Origin: CBDDIP01 sp965229005
GTDB lineage: Bacteria > Actinomycetota > Acidimicrobiia > Acidimicrobiales > Ilumatobacteraceae
Length of the DNA stretch: 64,000 bases
Assembly (NCBI GenBank): GCA_965229005.1
Contig: CBDDIP010000002.1
Location: 2,108,001 to 2,172,000 of the forward strand
Direction of reading: 5' to 3'
Part shown: piece after piece, positions 8,311-16,203 of the stretch
How positions within the stretch are numbered: position 1 is the first letter of the stretch
How the letters are laid out: the number at the start of each line of letters is the position of its first letter
Position numbers and translations under genes: made by a program
Notes under the pieces: generated by a model
What the model was told of the DNA's origin: nothing
Databases searched by the model: none
What the model saw: the letters and a program-made list of their open reading frames with translations, nothing else

Positions 8311-8799
8311 ATGATCGCCACCCCGGAACACGCCACCTCGCCCACCGCCCGCTACCTCGCTCCCGACTGGTTCACCCGTCGCGTGTTCAACCCGTTCCTC
8401 GCTCGGCTCACCCGCTGGGGCCTCAGCTTCCGCGGATCGCGCATCCTCACCGTTCGCGGCCGCGCCAGTGGCGAAGAGCGCTCGACGATCATCAACCTCC
8501 TCGTCGTCGACGGCGTCCGCTACCTCGTTGCTCCTCGGGGTACCACGCAGTGGGTGCGCAACCTGCGCGCTGCCGGAACCGGCAGCCTCCGCGTCGGCCG
8601 TCGCGTCGAGCAGTTCACTGCCGTCGAGCTGACCGACGACGTCAAGCCCGACGTGCTGCGTGCCTACCTCAAGGCGTGGGCGTGGGAGGTCGGCAAGTTC
8701 TTCGACGGGTTGACCGCCGAGTCCTCCGACGCAGACATCGCGGTCGCCGCTCCCGGATTCCCGGCGTTCCGCGTGGTGTCCACCGAGCACGCCGGCTGA
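8311..8799 (+). CDS. DDN-type (nitroreductase/deazaflavin-dependent) family protein
   Basis: 162-aa protein of the small split-barrel DDN family, which includes F420H2-dependent quinone/nitro reductases of actinobacteria. Family-type segments visible are GRASGEERSTIINLLVVDGV, RYLVAPRGTTQWVRNLRAAG and TGSLRVGRRVEQFTAVEL. The ATG at 8311 is preceded by AGGAGA. It is the first gene of a rightward unit with the carotenoid oxygenase (12-bp gap) and is probably controlled by the divergent TetR. Substrate unknown; a member that binds no F420 is possible. Confidence 0.8.
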   Translation: MIATPEHATSPTARYLAPDWFTRRVFNPFLARLTRWGLSFRGSRILTVRGRASGEERSTIINLLVVDGVRYLVAPRGTTQWVRNLRAAGTGSLRVGRRVEQFTAVELTDDVKPDVLRAYLKAWAWEVGKFFDGLTAESSDADIAVAAPGFPAFRVVSTEHAG

Positions 8800-8811
8800 C
8801 AGACTGCGGGC

Positions 8812-10410
8812 GTGGCAGCGGGGGCGGATTCGGCGGCGTGGCGCGGGCACTCGATCAGCCGTCGCGACCTCGCTCGCTGGGCCGTGCTCGGCGCAGGCGC
8901 TGCACCGCTGGCGGCGTTGCTCGCCGCATGCAGCAGCGACGGGTCCGCAGCCGTGGCGACGAGCACCAGCGCGCCGCGCACCACGACCACGCCGCCGCCA
9001 ACGTCCATCGCAGTGACCACCACGACCGGGCCCGTGCCGACGACGATCGCCGTCGATCCGGCTCGGCCGTGGTGGATGCAGGGGGGCTTCGCTCCGGTGC
9101 GCGACGAGGTGATGTCCGAGCGGCTGACCGTGCGCGGTTCGCTGCCGCCCGAGCTCTCCGGGCTCTACGTGCGCAACGGCTCCAACCCGCCGAGCGGCGA
9201 CTCGCCGCACTGGTTCTTCGGTGACGGCATGGTGCACGGCGTCCGGCTCGAGGCGGGGAGCGCCACCTGGTACCGCAACCGCTACGTCAGCACGCCGCTG
9301 TACGAGGCGGGCGAGGGGTTCGGCCAGGGTGCGCCCGGCGGAGCGAACAACCAGTCGAACGTCTCGTGCATCTGGCACGGCGGTCGGCTGCTGACGAGCG
9401 GCGAGGTCGGCCTGCCCTTCGAGCTCAGCGTCGACGACCTGACCACACGCGGCCCGTTCGACTTCGCCGGACAGCTCACCAGCGCGTTCACCGCACACCC
9501 GAAGATCGACCCCGTCACCGGCCGCATGCACAGCTTCGGCTACGGCTTCACCCCGCCGTACCTCACGTATCACGTCGTCGAGGCCGACGGCACGATGTCG
9601 CACGCCGAGGTGATCGATCTGCCGCGCAGCACGATGATGCACGACTTCGCCATCACCGAGCGCGACGCCGTCTTCTGGGACCTCCCCGTGGTCTTCGATC
9701 TCGATGCGGCCATCGCGTTCATCGACGATCCCACCTCTGGCGTGTTCCCGTACCGCTGGGCGCCCGAGGCCGGTGCGCGCATCGGCGTGCTCCCGCTGGC
9801 CGGCCGCACGGCAACGGAAGGCGTCCAGTGGTTCGACATCGACCCGTGCTACGTCTTCCACGGCGTCAACGCGTTCCGTCGCGGCGACGAGGTGGTCGTC
9901 GACGTGTGCCGCATGTCGTCGATGTTCGCGCCCGGCGAGATGCTCGGCGGTGAGGCGTCGCTGCGACGGTGGTCGATGAACACCGCGACCGGTGCGATCT
10001 CCGAGGACGTGATCGCCGGCGGGCCCGGACAGCCGAGCAGCGGCGACCTGCCCAGCCGCGACCCGCGGCGACTCGGACGCGACTACCGCTTCGCCTACCT
10101 CGTGCCCACCCGCGACAACGAGGCGACGGTCGACCTCGGCGGGCTGATCAAGCAGGACATGACGACCGGCACTCGCGAGACGTGGGATCCCGGCCCGACC
10201 AGTCACGCCGGCGAATGGCTGTTCGTCCCCGCCGGCACCGACGACGCGGACGACGCCGGCTACCTGATCACCTACGTGACCGACGAGTCGACGTCGCGCA
10301 GTGAGCTCGTCGTCCTCGATGCGAGCGACATCGCGGCCGGGCCCGTCGCTGCAGTCGAATTGCCGCAGCGGGTTCCGTACGGCTTCCACGCCGCGTGGGT
10401 CCCGGCCTGA
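8812..10410 (+). CDS. Exported carotenoid-cleavage-oxygenase family protein
   Basis: 532-aa member of the carotenoid oxygenase (RPE65/CCD) family, which cleaves conjugated or styrene-type double bonds using Fe(II) held by four His. Candidate ligands are in TAHPKIDP (about residue 229), MMHDFAIT (277), VFHGVNAF (349) and GFHAAWVP (525); the substrate-entry region VRNGSNPPSG is also typical. Unlike most family members it starts with a Tat/lipoprotein-like leader (SISRRDLARWAVLGAGAAPL ending LLAACSS), so it is probably exported and lipid-anchored. GTG start 12 bp after the DDN-type gene. Natural substrate not deducible. Confidence 0.88.
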   Translation: MAAGADSAAWRGHSISRRDLARWAVLGAGAAPLAALLAACSSDGSAAVATSTSAPRTTTTPPPTSIAVTTTTGPVPTTIAVDPARPWWMQGGFAPVRDEVMSERLTVRGSLPPELSGLYVRNGSNPPSGDSPHWFFGDGMVHGVRLEAGSATWYRNRYVSTPLYEAGEGFGQGAPGGANNQSNVSCIWHGGRLLTSGEVGLPFELSVDDLTTRGPFDFAGQLTSAFTAHPKIDPVTGRMHSFGYGFTPPYLTYHVVEADGTMSHAEVIDLPRSTMMHDFAITERDAVFWDLPVVFDLDAAIAFIDDPTSGVFPYRWAPEAGARIGVLPLAGRTATEGVQWFDIDPCYVFHGVNAFRRGDEVVVDVCRMSSMFAPGEMLGGEASLRRWSMNTATGAISEDVIAGGPGQPSSGDLPSRDPRRLGRDYRFAYLVPTRDNEATVDLGGLIKQDMTTGTRETWDPGPTSHAGEWLFVPAGTDDADDAGYLITYVTDESTSRSELVVLDASDIAAGPVAAVELPQRVPYGFHAAWVPA

Positions 10411-10428
10411 CGTCGGCGCCTGCGACGG

Positions 10429-12429
10429 CTACGGCACGAACGCGCCGGTGAGGTCGACCACGACGTGGGTGACGCCGAAGGACCGCACGCACGCCGTGCC
10501 GTTGGTGACGCCGGTGATCGCCGACGCGGCGACGGTCGCTCCCACGGACGTGTTCGCGTTCGACATCGTGCCGGCGCTGCACTCGACGACCGCCACCCAA
10601 CCCGCCGCTGTCGTGTCGGTCGCGGTGACGACCACCTGTGCCGCTGCCAGGCCCACCGGCGTGCCGAGGACGCCCACTCGCAGTGCGAGCTCGTGACGGC
10701 CGTCGCTGCCGACGGCACTGCCGGAGCGCGTGTCGAGCACGCGACTGGGGGCGAGCGGCACGAACGACATCCCGTCGTCGCCCGCCACGAAACGCGCCTG
10801 GCGATCGATGATCAGTTGCGTCGCCGCGTTGGTGTGCACGCACACGGTCCCGGAGGGGGAGACGGCGGTGATCAGCGGGGTGGCCGTCGTCGCCCCGATC
10901 GTCGCCTGCCCGGCCGAGGTCGATGGCAGGGAGGAGCACGATCCGCTCCACACCGCGACGTATCCGTTCTGGCGGACGTCAGTAGTCACCAGACCGAGCA
11001 CGGCGGCGACCGTCCCGGGCGGGGCGACGTTCACCTCGATCGTCATGCCCGGCTGCAGCGCGGCGGTCGAGCGGGTGTCGAGCACGCGGCTCGCATCGGC
11101 GACGAGGGTGGCCCCATCGCCGGTGACGAACCACCCACTGATGTCGATGATCACGTCGGTGGCAACGGACGAGATCACGCACAGCCCCGCGGTGCCGAGC
11201 GGCACGATCGTCGAGTTCGCCGCCGTCGCGCCGGAGTCCATGTTGACGGTGGACGTGCCGCCACGCCCGCTGCTGCACGGGTAGGCGCTGGCCCAGCCAG
11301 GCCCTGTCGGGTTCGTCACGGTGAGGGTGATCGCCGCGGCGACGCTGCCGGCGGGGGGTGCCGGCAGCGTCACCGCTTGTGCGACGCCGGGGGAGAGCCG
11401 TCGCACGGGCGACCCGGTGGTGCGTGAGTCGACGACGCGTCGCGGCCCGTCGACGACGAACTGCGAGCGAGCGCCGATCACGTTGGTCGTCGGCACCAAC
11501 GTCGGCGCCGGCGCGACGGGCCCGGCGACGTCGAACGACCACTCCACGACGCGGGTGCCGGCGTCGAGCCGCACGCTGTGGTGACCGGGCTGCAGCGGCG
11601 CCAGCGGGATGATCGACACGGCGTTGTCCCCGCCGAGCAGGCTGCGCCCGTCCGCGTTGCGGTCGTTCGCTGCGGTGATCACGCACACGGGCAACGGCCC
11701 GGTCGGCCCGGTGAGCGTGGCGGTCGTCGACGCAGCGGGCGCGTCGGGCAGCATCGCCAGCAGCGGCAATCCGAAGCCACTCTGGGTGGTGGGGCAGTTG
11801 ATCGTCGGATCGGGAGTCTCGGTGACGAACCGCTTCAGCGTCGTGGTGCTGCCGTCAGCGGGAAACAGGATCGGAGCGTCGATGCGCTGGGCGGCCATGC
11901 CGCCGAGAACATCCAGCGCGGCGGCGGACTTGACCGAGCCGGTCGCGTCGGTGCAGTGGCCGTAGCCGATGCTGCGCAGCCCCGGTCGGAGGATGCCGAT
12001 GGCGTGGTACGGCCCGCTCATCCAGACGTCGACGAAGCTGGCGTCAGTGCTCGCAGCGTTCGACGACGTGCCGACGTTGGACCGTCCCGCAGCGGCATCG
12101 CCGGCAAGCGTGTAGCCCGGCGTGCCCGACGGCTCGTCGTGGGACAGCTGGTCGTTCGCCACCATCCAGCAGGCGTGCAAGCGGTCGGCCTCGCTCGCCA
12201 CTGCGTCGAGCGCGACCGGTGGCACGTGCGCGTCGGCGCGCAGGGCGTTGATCATCGTCAACACGCCGGCGGTGCCGTCATCGGCGAACGCAGCCGGCGC
12301 GGCGCCGGCCACGTTCCCGTCGAGTGCTCCTGCGATGGCACCGATCGCGGCGCCTGCCGCGATCCCGGCCACGATCGTCGGCAGCACCATCAGCGCCGCG
12401 ATGAGCGCCGCCCGTCGTCCCGTCGTCAT
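10429..12429 (-). CDS. Secreted CAP/SCP domain protein with three RVLDTR-type repeats
   Basis: 666-aa secreted protein. An N-terminal signal or anchor is followed by a CAP (SCP/PR1-like) domain, about residues 50-180, with MINALRADAHVPPVALD, ANDQLSHDEPSGTPGY and DVWMSGPYHAIGILRPGLRS. A middle beta domain runs to about 320. Three repeats of roughly 118 aa begin near residues 330 (RRVVDSRTTG), 448 (SRVLDTRST) and 563 (SRVLDTRSG), each ending with a VIDISGWFV-like strand. Such repeats are common in large extracellular actinobacterial proteins; their role is unknown. A GAGGAAG Shine-Dalgarno precedes the ATG. Confidence 0.82.
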   Translation of the reverse strand: MTTGRRAALIAALMVLPTIVAGIAAGAAIGAIAGALDGNVAGAAPAAFADDGTAGVLTMINALRADAHVPPVALDAVASEADRLHACWMVANDQLSHDEPSGTPGYTLAGDAAAGRSNVGTSSNAASTDASFVDVWMSGPYHAIGILRPGLRSIGYGHCTDATGSVKSAAALDVLGGMAAQRIDAPILFPADGSTTTLKRFVTETPDPTINCPTTQSGFGLPLLAMLPDAPAASTTATLTGPTGPLPVCVITAANDRNADGRSLLGGDNAVSIIPLAPLQPGHHSVRLDAGTRVVEWSFDVAGPVAPAPTLVPTTNVIGARSQFVVDGPRRVVDSRTTGSPVRRLSPGVAQAVTLPAPPAGSVAAAITLTVTNPTGPGWASAYPCSSGRGGTSTVNMDSGATAANSTIVPLGTAGLCVISSVATDVIIDISGWFVTGDGATLVADASRVLDTRSTAALQPGMTIEVNVAPPGTVAAVLGLVTTDVRQNGYVAVWSGSCSSLPSTSAGQATIGATTATPLITAVSPSGTVCVHTNAATQLIIDRQARFVAGDDGMSFVPLAPSRVLDTRSGSAVGSDGRHELALRVGVLGTPVGLAAAQVVVTATDTTAAGWVAVVECSAGTMSNANTSVGATVAASAITGVTNGTACVRSFGVTHVVVDLTGAFVP

Positions 12430-12563
12430 TGCTTCCTCGTCCCTGTCCGTTCGGCAGGCCCGGCTGCTGCCGGGGCCGAGGAGGGGACGACCAGATGGGG
12501 TGCGTCATCACGCCATCAGTGATCGCGTTCAGCGCCAACGCGATCAGAAAAGCAGTGCGGCGC

Positions 12564-13646
12564 TCAGGCGATGGGTTCGAGCAGGGGCATCACCTGGTCG
12601 GCGACCGACGTCAGCACTCGCGTCCGCGAGTCCAGCGGCGGCAGCAGGACCACCTGGTGGAGGCCGGCGGCGGCCAGCTCGCCGAGACGCGCCGCCAGGT
12701 CGCTCGCCGTTCCGATGAGGCACGTCGCTTCGAGGAGCTCGCGGGTCACGAACCGCTCCTCTTCGGGGATGACCCAGCAGTTGTGGCCCTCGTGGATGCG
12801 CAGGTGCAAGCGATCGGCGGGCACGTCGGCGAGCATGGCCACGTAGTCGTCCCAGATGCCAGCGAGGTGCGCGGCGGGCCGTCGGCCGAACTGGCGCCAC
12901 TGCTCGTAGGAGTAGTGCAGCGACGAGATGGCGAAGGCTCCGGCGTCGTGCTTCACCCGGTCGCAGTCGACGGCTTCGCCTGGCTCGAGCACGACCATCG
13001 TGGTCAGCGAGGCGACGAAGAAGTTCGACGGATCGATCTCCCGCCCGACCGCCGCGGCGCCGGCACGCAGCCGGCTCCAGGCCGCTTCGACGGCGGCGAC
13101 GTGCGGCCCGACGGAGGTGATCAACCCATCACCGTGCTGCGCGGCGAGCGCCACGGCTCGCGGACCGAAGCCGGAGACGTACATCGGCATGCGCGGCTGG
13201 AAGGCGACGAACCCCGTGTCGGGCATCAGGTGCCGCGCCGGTGCGGTGGACCCACGCCACCGCACGGATGCTTCGCCGCCGTCGAGCAGCACGCGCAGCG
13301 TGGCGAGGTGGTCGTCGAACTCGGCGATCGAGATCGGCTTGTGCCCCATGATGCGCATCGCCGTGTTGCCGGTGCCGATGCCACAGAACACTCGGCCCGG
13401 CGCGATTCGGTTGATCGTGGCGTGCGCTGCGGCGGTCACCGCGGCCGGTCGCGAACCTGCGACTGCGACACCGGTCCCGATGCGCATCGTCGACGTGCGG
13501 GACGCCATCAGCGCCATCGTCGCGTAGCAATCGGACCAGAGCATCTGGCTGTCTGCCACCCACATGTCGCGATAGCCGAGCCGCTCGGCGAGCACGGCGT
13601 ACTCGATGTCGGTGACGTCGGCAGCGGCGCACACGCCCAGCTGCAT
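12564..13646 (-). CDS. LLM-class (luciferase-like) oxidoreductase, probably F420-dependent
   Basis: 360-aa bacterial-luciferase-fold enzyme. Characteristic pieces are LAERLGYRDMWVADSQMLW near the N-terminus, the conserved GTGVAVAGSRPAAVTAAAHA, GRVFCGIGTGNTAMRIMG, and the C-terminal GTASDLAARLGELAAAGLHQ. The ATG at 13646 (MQLGVCAAADVTDIE) is chosen; upstream sequence is not protein-like. It is divergent from a thioesterase gene. Relatives such as the mer/FGD-like enzymes use F420; cofactor and substrate here are inferred from family. Confidence 0.82.
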   Translation of the reverse strand: MQLGVCAAADVTDIEYAVLAERLGYRDMWVADSQMLWSDCYATMALMASRTSTMRIGTGVAVAGSRPAAVTAAAHATINRIAPGRVFCGIGTGNTAMRIMGHKPISIAEFDDHLATLRVLLDGGEASVRWRGSTAPARHLMPDTGFVAFQPRMPMYVSGFGPRAVALAAQHGDGLITSVGPHVAAVEAAWSRLRAGAAAVGREIDPSNFFVASLTTMVVLEPGEAVDCDRVKHDAGAFAISSLHYSYEQWRQFGRRPAAHLAGIWDDYVAMLADVPADRLHLRIHEGHNCWVIPEEERFVTRELLEATCLIGTASDLAARLGELAAAGLHQVVLLPPLDSRTRVLTSVADQVMPLLEPIA

Positions 13647-13742
13647 CACGGCGCGGTCATCGGCAGCATCACCGGCTGGGTCATCGTCGGAAGGTACCAC
13701 CGGCCGGCACCGTCCAACTGGAGCAGTGATCCGAAACAACAC

Positions 13743-13748
13743 TACGAT
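13743..13748 (+). promoter_or_regulatory. -10 box of a probable leaderless promoter
   Basis: TACGAT ends 7 nt before the ATG at 13756 and no Shine-Dalgarno intervenes, so transcription should begin at or next to the start codon. Confidence 0.5.
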
Positions 13749-13755
13749 ATCAGCG

Positions 13756-14151
13756 ATGTCCGAGCCCCGCGCGTCGTTCGTCCCGTGGAACCGCCCCAGC
13801 CCGCTGTTCGATGCGATCGGCGGGTTCGAACAGGACGAGCTCGATCCACTGCACCTCGGCTTCGTCGTGGAGGGAGCCAAGCTGAACGGCCGCGGGTTCC
13901 TCCACGCCGGGGTGATCGCTGCCATCGGCGATGCAGCGATCGGCCACGCGCTCGCCGCGCTCAGCGATCCGCCGGCCCGACTGGTGACCATCAACCTGTC
14001 GTGCGACCTGCTTGCGTCGGCGCAGCGCGGCGAATGGGTGGACGTCGTAGCTGCGCCAACGCGCGCCGGGCGACGGCTGGCGTCGGGAATGGCGACGTTC
14101 AGCACCGATCGTGTGGTCGCTCGCGTCACCGGCCTGTTCGTGCCGGCCTAG
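13756..14151 (+). CDS. PaaI-type hotdog-fold thioesterase
   Basis: 131-aa hotdog protein, the standard length for the PaaI/YbgC-like 4HBT group that hydrolyses acyl-CoA thioesters. Visible family features are LNGRGFLHAGVIAAIGDAAI (the helix segment with the usual HxG position) and RLVTINLSCDLLASAQRGEW. Start at 13756 (MSEPRASFVPWNRP), supported by the leaderless -10 box. It diverges from the luciferase-like gene. Acyl substrate unknown. Confidence 0.8.
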   Translation: MSEPRASFVPWNRPSPLFDAIGGFEQDELDPLHLGFVVEGAKLNGRGFLHAGVIAAIGDAAIGHALAALSDPPARLVTINLSCDLLASAQRGEWVDVVAAPTRAGRRLASGMATFSTDRVVARVTGLFVPA

Positions 14152-14168
14152 CTCGACTGCTCAGCCGA

Positions 14169-14582
14169 TCACGCGGTGATGGCGCGCATGCGGTTGTTGC
14201 GCGCCTGATGCTCCACCTCCGCCAACCCGAGCACTTCGAGCACGGGCGGCACGTAGTTGGCGAAGCGCCCACGGAGCCCCTGCTTCAGCCCGTACCAACC
14301 ACCGACGGGGTTGTCGTCCGAGCGCCCCCACGCCTCGACGGTGCCCTCCTTGGCCGGCTTCTGCTCGTCCGCGTTGCCGAGCGGCATCCAATCGCCGTTG
14401 GCGAGCAACATCTGATGGAGGTCGTCGATGCAGCGCAGGTGGTAGCGCAGCTGCGTGGTGCCGACCTGGACGACGAGCGCAGGCGGTGAGGCGGCCTCGT
14501 CGCGCCACGCCTCGAACTCGGAACCACCCGGCGGCGTGGTCAGGATCCAGGGGTGGTCAGCGGTGCCTGCGGTCGAGCTCAT
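14169..14582 (-). CDS. Hypothetical protein controlled by a divergent WYL-type regulator
   Basis: 137-aa soluble protein I cannot place. It contains HPWILTTPPGGSEFEAWRDE, a central ALVVQVGTTQLRYHLRCIDD with two predicted beta strands and a helix, and WMPLGNADEQKPAKEGTVEA. The ATG at 14582 is chosen because a GATACT -10-like box (14589-14594, reverse strand) ends 6 nt upstream, as at many leaderless genes here; an ATG at 14612 would fall inside the operator. The dyad at 14603-14625 covers its -35 region, so it is probably repressed by the regulator at 14701. Confidence 0.6.
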   Translation of the reverse strand: MSSTAGTADHPWILTTPPGGSEFEAWRDEAASPPALVVQVGTTQLRYHLRCIDDLHQMLLANGDWMPLGNADEQKPAKEGTVEAWGRSDDNPVGGWYGLKQGLRGRFANYVPPVLEVLGLAEVEHQARNNRMRAITA

Positions 14583-14588
14583 CGCTCC

Positions 14589-14594
14589 AGTATC
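14589..14594 (-). promoter_or_regulatory. -10 box (GATACT) of a leaderless promoter
   Basis: Reverse-strand GATACT 6 nt before the ATG at 14582. It matches the position of -10 boxes elsewhere in the window, although the first base is G. Confidence 0.4.
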
Positions 14595-14602
14595 GTCGTC
14601 AG

Positions 14603-14625
14603 TACATGACATCTCCTGTCGTGTA
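14603..14625. promoter_or_regulatory. Dyad operator between divergent genes, likely bound by the WYL-type regulator
   Basis: TACATGACA, 5-bp spacer TCTCC, TGTCGTGTA: 9-bp arms with one mismatch. A TGACA-N5-TGTC(G/A) core is the sort of dyad expected for a dimeric helix-turn-helix protein. It overlaps the -35 area of the 14582 gene and lies 76 bp before the regulator's start. Confidence 0.6.
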
Positions 14626-14700
14626 TCGCGGACTCGAGTTGCGGTGAGCGAGCTCGCGAGCGAACACGGCAGGCGAAGCACCGAGAGGGAGTTCGCTCGT

Positions 14701-15273
14701 ATGCGTGCGGGACGGTTGGTTCAGTTGATGCGACTGCTGCAGGTCCGCGGTCGCATGACCGCGGCGGAGCTGGCCGCCGAGTTGGAGGTGAGCGAACGGA
14801 CGGTGCTTCGCGATGTCGAGGCGCTCAGCGGTGCGGGGGTTCCCGTGTATGCGATCCGCGGGCCGAGCGGCGGGTTCGCCCTGTTGCAGCCGGAGTCGAC
14901 CGCGTCGCTTCCCGTGCCGGTGTCGCCGAAGCGCGGACGAGTCGGCGCTCAGCGTGCGGTGGTCGCCCTGTCGCCACTCGGCCGGCAGATGGTCCTCCTC
15001 GCCGGCCGCCCGGCCGGCATCCACATCCGCCGGCGCCCACCCCCGGACCACGTCGTCGACCCGTCGTGGACGACGGTGTCGTACCCGCTCGGCAACCTGG
15101 ATGCCGCAGCGTCCGAGGTGCTCGCGCTCGGCGCTGATGTCGAGGTGCTCGAGCCCGCCGAGCTGCGCCGGCTCGTCGCCGATGTCGCGCAGCAGATCGT
15201 GGTCAGGCACTCGGACGACGGAGCATCGCCCACACGTCCGGTCCGCCGTTCGGGATCGTCAGGTGATCGATGA
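14701..15273 (+). CDS. Short YafY/WYL-type helix-turn-helix regulator
   Basis: 190-aa regulator. The N-terminal winged HTH is clear: MRAGRLVQLMRLLQVRGRMT, AAELAAELEVSERTVLRDVE and GVPVYAIRGPSGGFALL (residues 1-65). The full WYL sensor domain is missing. Instead the protein goes straight to a C-terminal WCX-like part with LAALGADVEVLEP-type wording (ASEVLALGADVEVLEPAELR, about residues 135-155). Its 3' end overlaps the convergent GNAT gene by 71 bp, so the last 20 or so residues may be non-native. Probably represses the divergent 14582 gene. Confidence 0.72.
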   Translation: MRAGRLVQLMRLLQVRGRMTAAELAAELEVSERTVLRDVEALSGAGVPVYAIRGPSGGFALLQPESTASLPVPVSPKRGRVGAQRAVVALSPLGRQMVLLAGRPAGIHIRRRPPPDHVVDPSWTTVSYPLGNLDAAASEVLALGADVEVLEPAELRRLVADVAQQIVVRHSDDGASPTRPVRRSGSSGDR

Positions 15274-15805
15274 CCGCGAACCCGAGCCGCTCGTAGAACG
15301 CGACGTTGGAGGCTGACGAGGTCTCCAAGAACGCGTCGAGCCCGTCGCGGTCGAGCGTCGACAGCCGCGTGGCGAGCACGTGCGCCGCGAGACCCTGGCG
15401 TTGCATGGCGGCGCGAGTCCCGATCGTGGCGAGGAAGGCGTGTCGATGAGGTGGGCGCCAGCCGGCGATCGATCTCTCGGCGGCGGTCGATGCGTCGTGG
15501 CGGTCGCCTTCGAGCTCGCCGATCTGCGGCGCGAGCTCGCGGTCGACCTCCGGCGGCACGGCGGTCGCGCTGTCCATCCACACGGCGGCGCACACGATGC
15601 GCCCGTCGACCTCGGCCACCCACACCTGACCGAAGGCCAACCCGTACCGCTCGACGGCGATGCGTTGCAGCGCCCGGACGCGGCCGCGGTGGTCGTCCGC
15701 GCCGACGGTCCAGCGCGTCCATGCGTAATCGGCGAACGCGTCGGCGAGCACATCTGCGATCTCGTCGATGTCGGTCGCAACCGCCTGGCGGACGACCGTG
15801 TTCAC
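15203..15805 (-). CDS. GNAT-family N-acetyltransferase
   Basis: 200-aa acetyltransferase. N-terminal VRQAVATDIDEIADVLADAF, the central strand VWVAEVDGRIVCAAVWMD, the acetyl-CoA loop region RAAMQRQGLAAHVLATRL and the closing ASNVAFYERLGFAVIDHLTI form the standard GNAT order. The GTG start at 15805 overlaps the upstream thioesterase stop by 4 bp, making it the last gene of a four-gene operon (hydrolase, GMC oxidoreductase, thioesterase, GNAT). Target amine unknown. Confidence 0.85.
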   Translation of the reverse strand: MNTVVRQAVATDIDEIADVLADAFADYAWTRWTVGADDHRGRVRALQRIAVERYGLAFGQVWVAEVDGRIVCAAVWMDSATAVPPEVDRELAPQIGELEGDRHDASTAAERSIAGWRPPHRHAFLATIGTRAAMQRQGLAAHVLATRLSTLDRDGLDAFLETSSASNVAFYERLGFAVIDHLTIPNGGPDVWAMLRRPSA

Positions 15806-16203
15806 GCGACGGTGACGATCGACTTGACCACCCGACCGGTGGCCACCAACCGTTCGCCGTCCCAGGCCCGGGCGGTGACGAACACGAGCGATCGCCCCTG
15901 TCGGTCGACCGCCGCCTCGAAGCGAACGGTTCGCCCCGGAGCGACGGAGGCGATCAGCGACACGTCGATGTTGACCGTCACGGCGTTCGTCCCCGGTGCG
16001 AGCTGATCGACTACCGCGATGTAGGCGGCGACGTCGAGGCACAGCGGGACCAGACCGCCATGAAGGCTGCCCGATGGGTTGAGAGCGAGATCGCCGATGT
16101 CGATGGCAACACCAGCCGTCGGATCGTCGTCGTCGGTCAGGCGCAGCCCGAGCGTGCGGTGCAGCGGGAGCTCGAGCACGGAACGAACAGCGGGCGAGAT
16201 CAT
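15802..16203 (-). CDS. PaaI-type hotdog-fold thioesterase
   Basis: 133-aa hotdog thioesterase with the signature LNPSGSLHGGLVPLCLDVAA (HGG loop near residue 48) and TVNIDVSLIASVAPGRTVRF. It overlaps its upstream and downstream neighbours by 4 bp each, so it is translationally coupled within the hydrolase-GMC-thioesterase-GNAT operon. The family hydrolyses acyl-CoA or aryl-CoA thioesters; the operon context suggests turnover of an oxidised small molecule. Confidence 0.83.
   Translation of the reverse strand: MISPAVRSVLELPLHRTLGLRLTDDDDPTAGVAIDIGDLALNPSGSLHGGLVPLCLDVAAYIAVVDQLAPGTNAVTVNIDVSLIASVAPGRTVRFEAAVDRQGRSLVFVTARAWDGERLVATGRVVKSIVTVA

Noticed and set aside
8296..10389. Long antisense open frame (about 697 codons) over the carotenoid oxygenase gene
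   Set aside because: Composition is Arg/Gly/His/Asp-rich without any motif and mirrors the codon bias of the true gene on the other strand.
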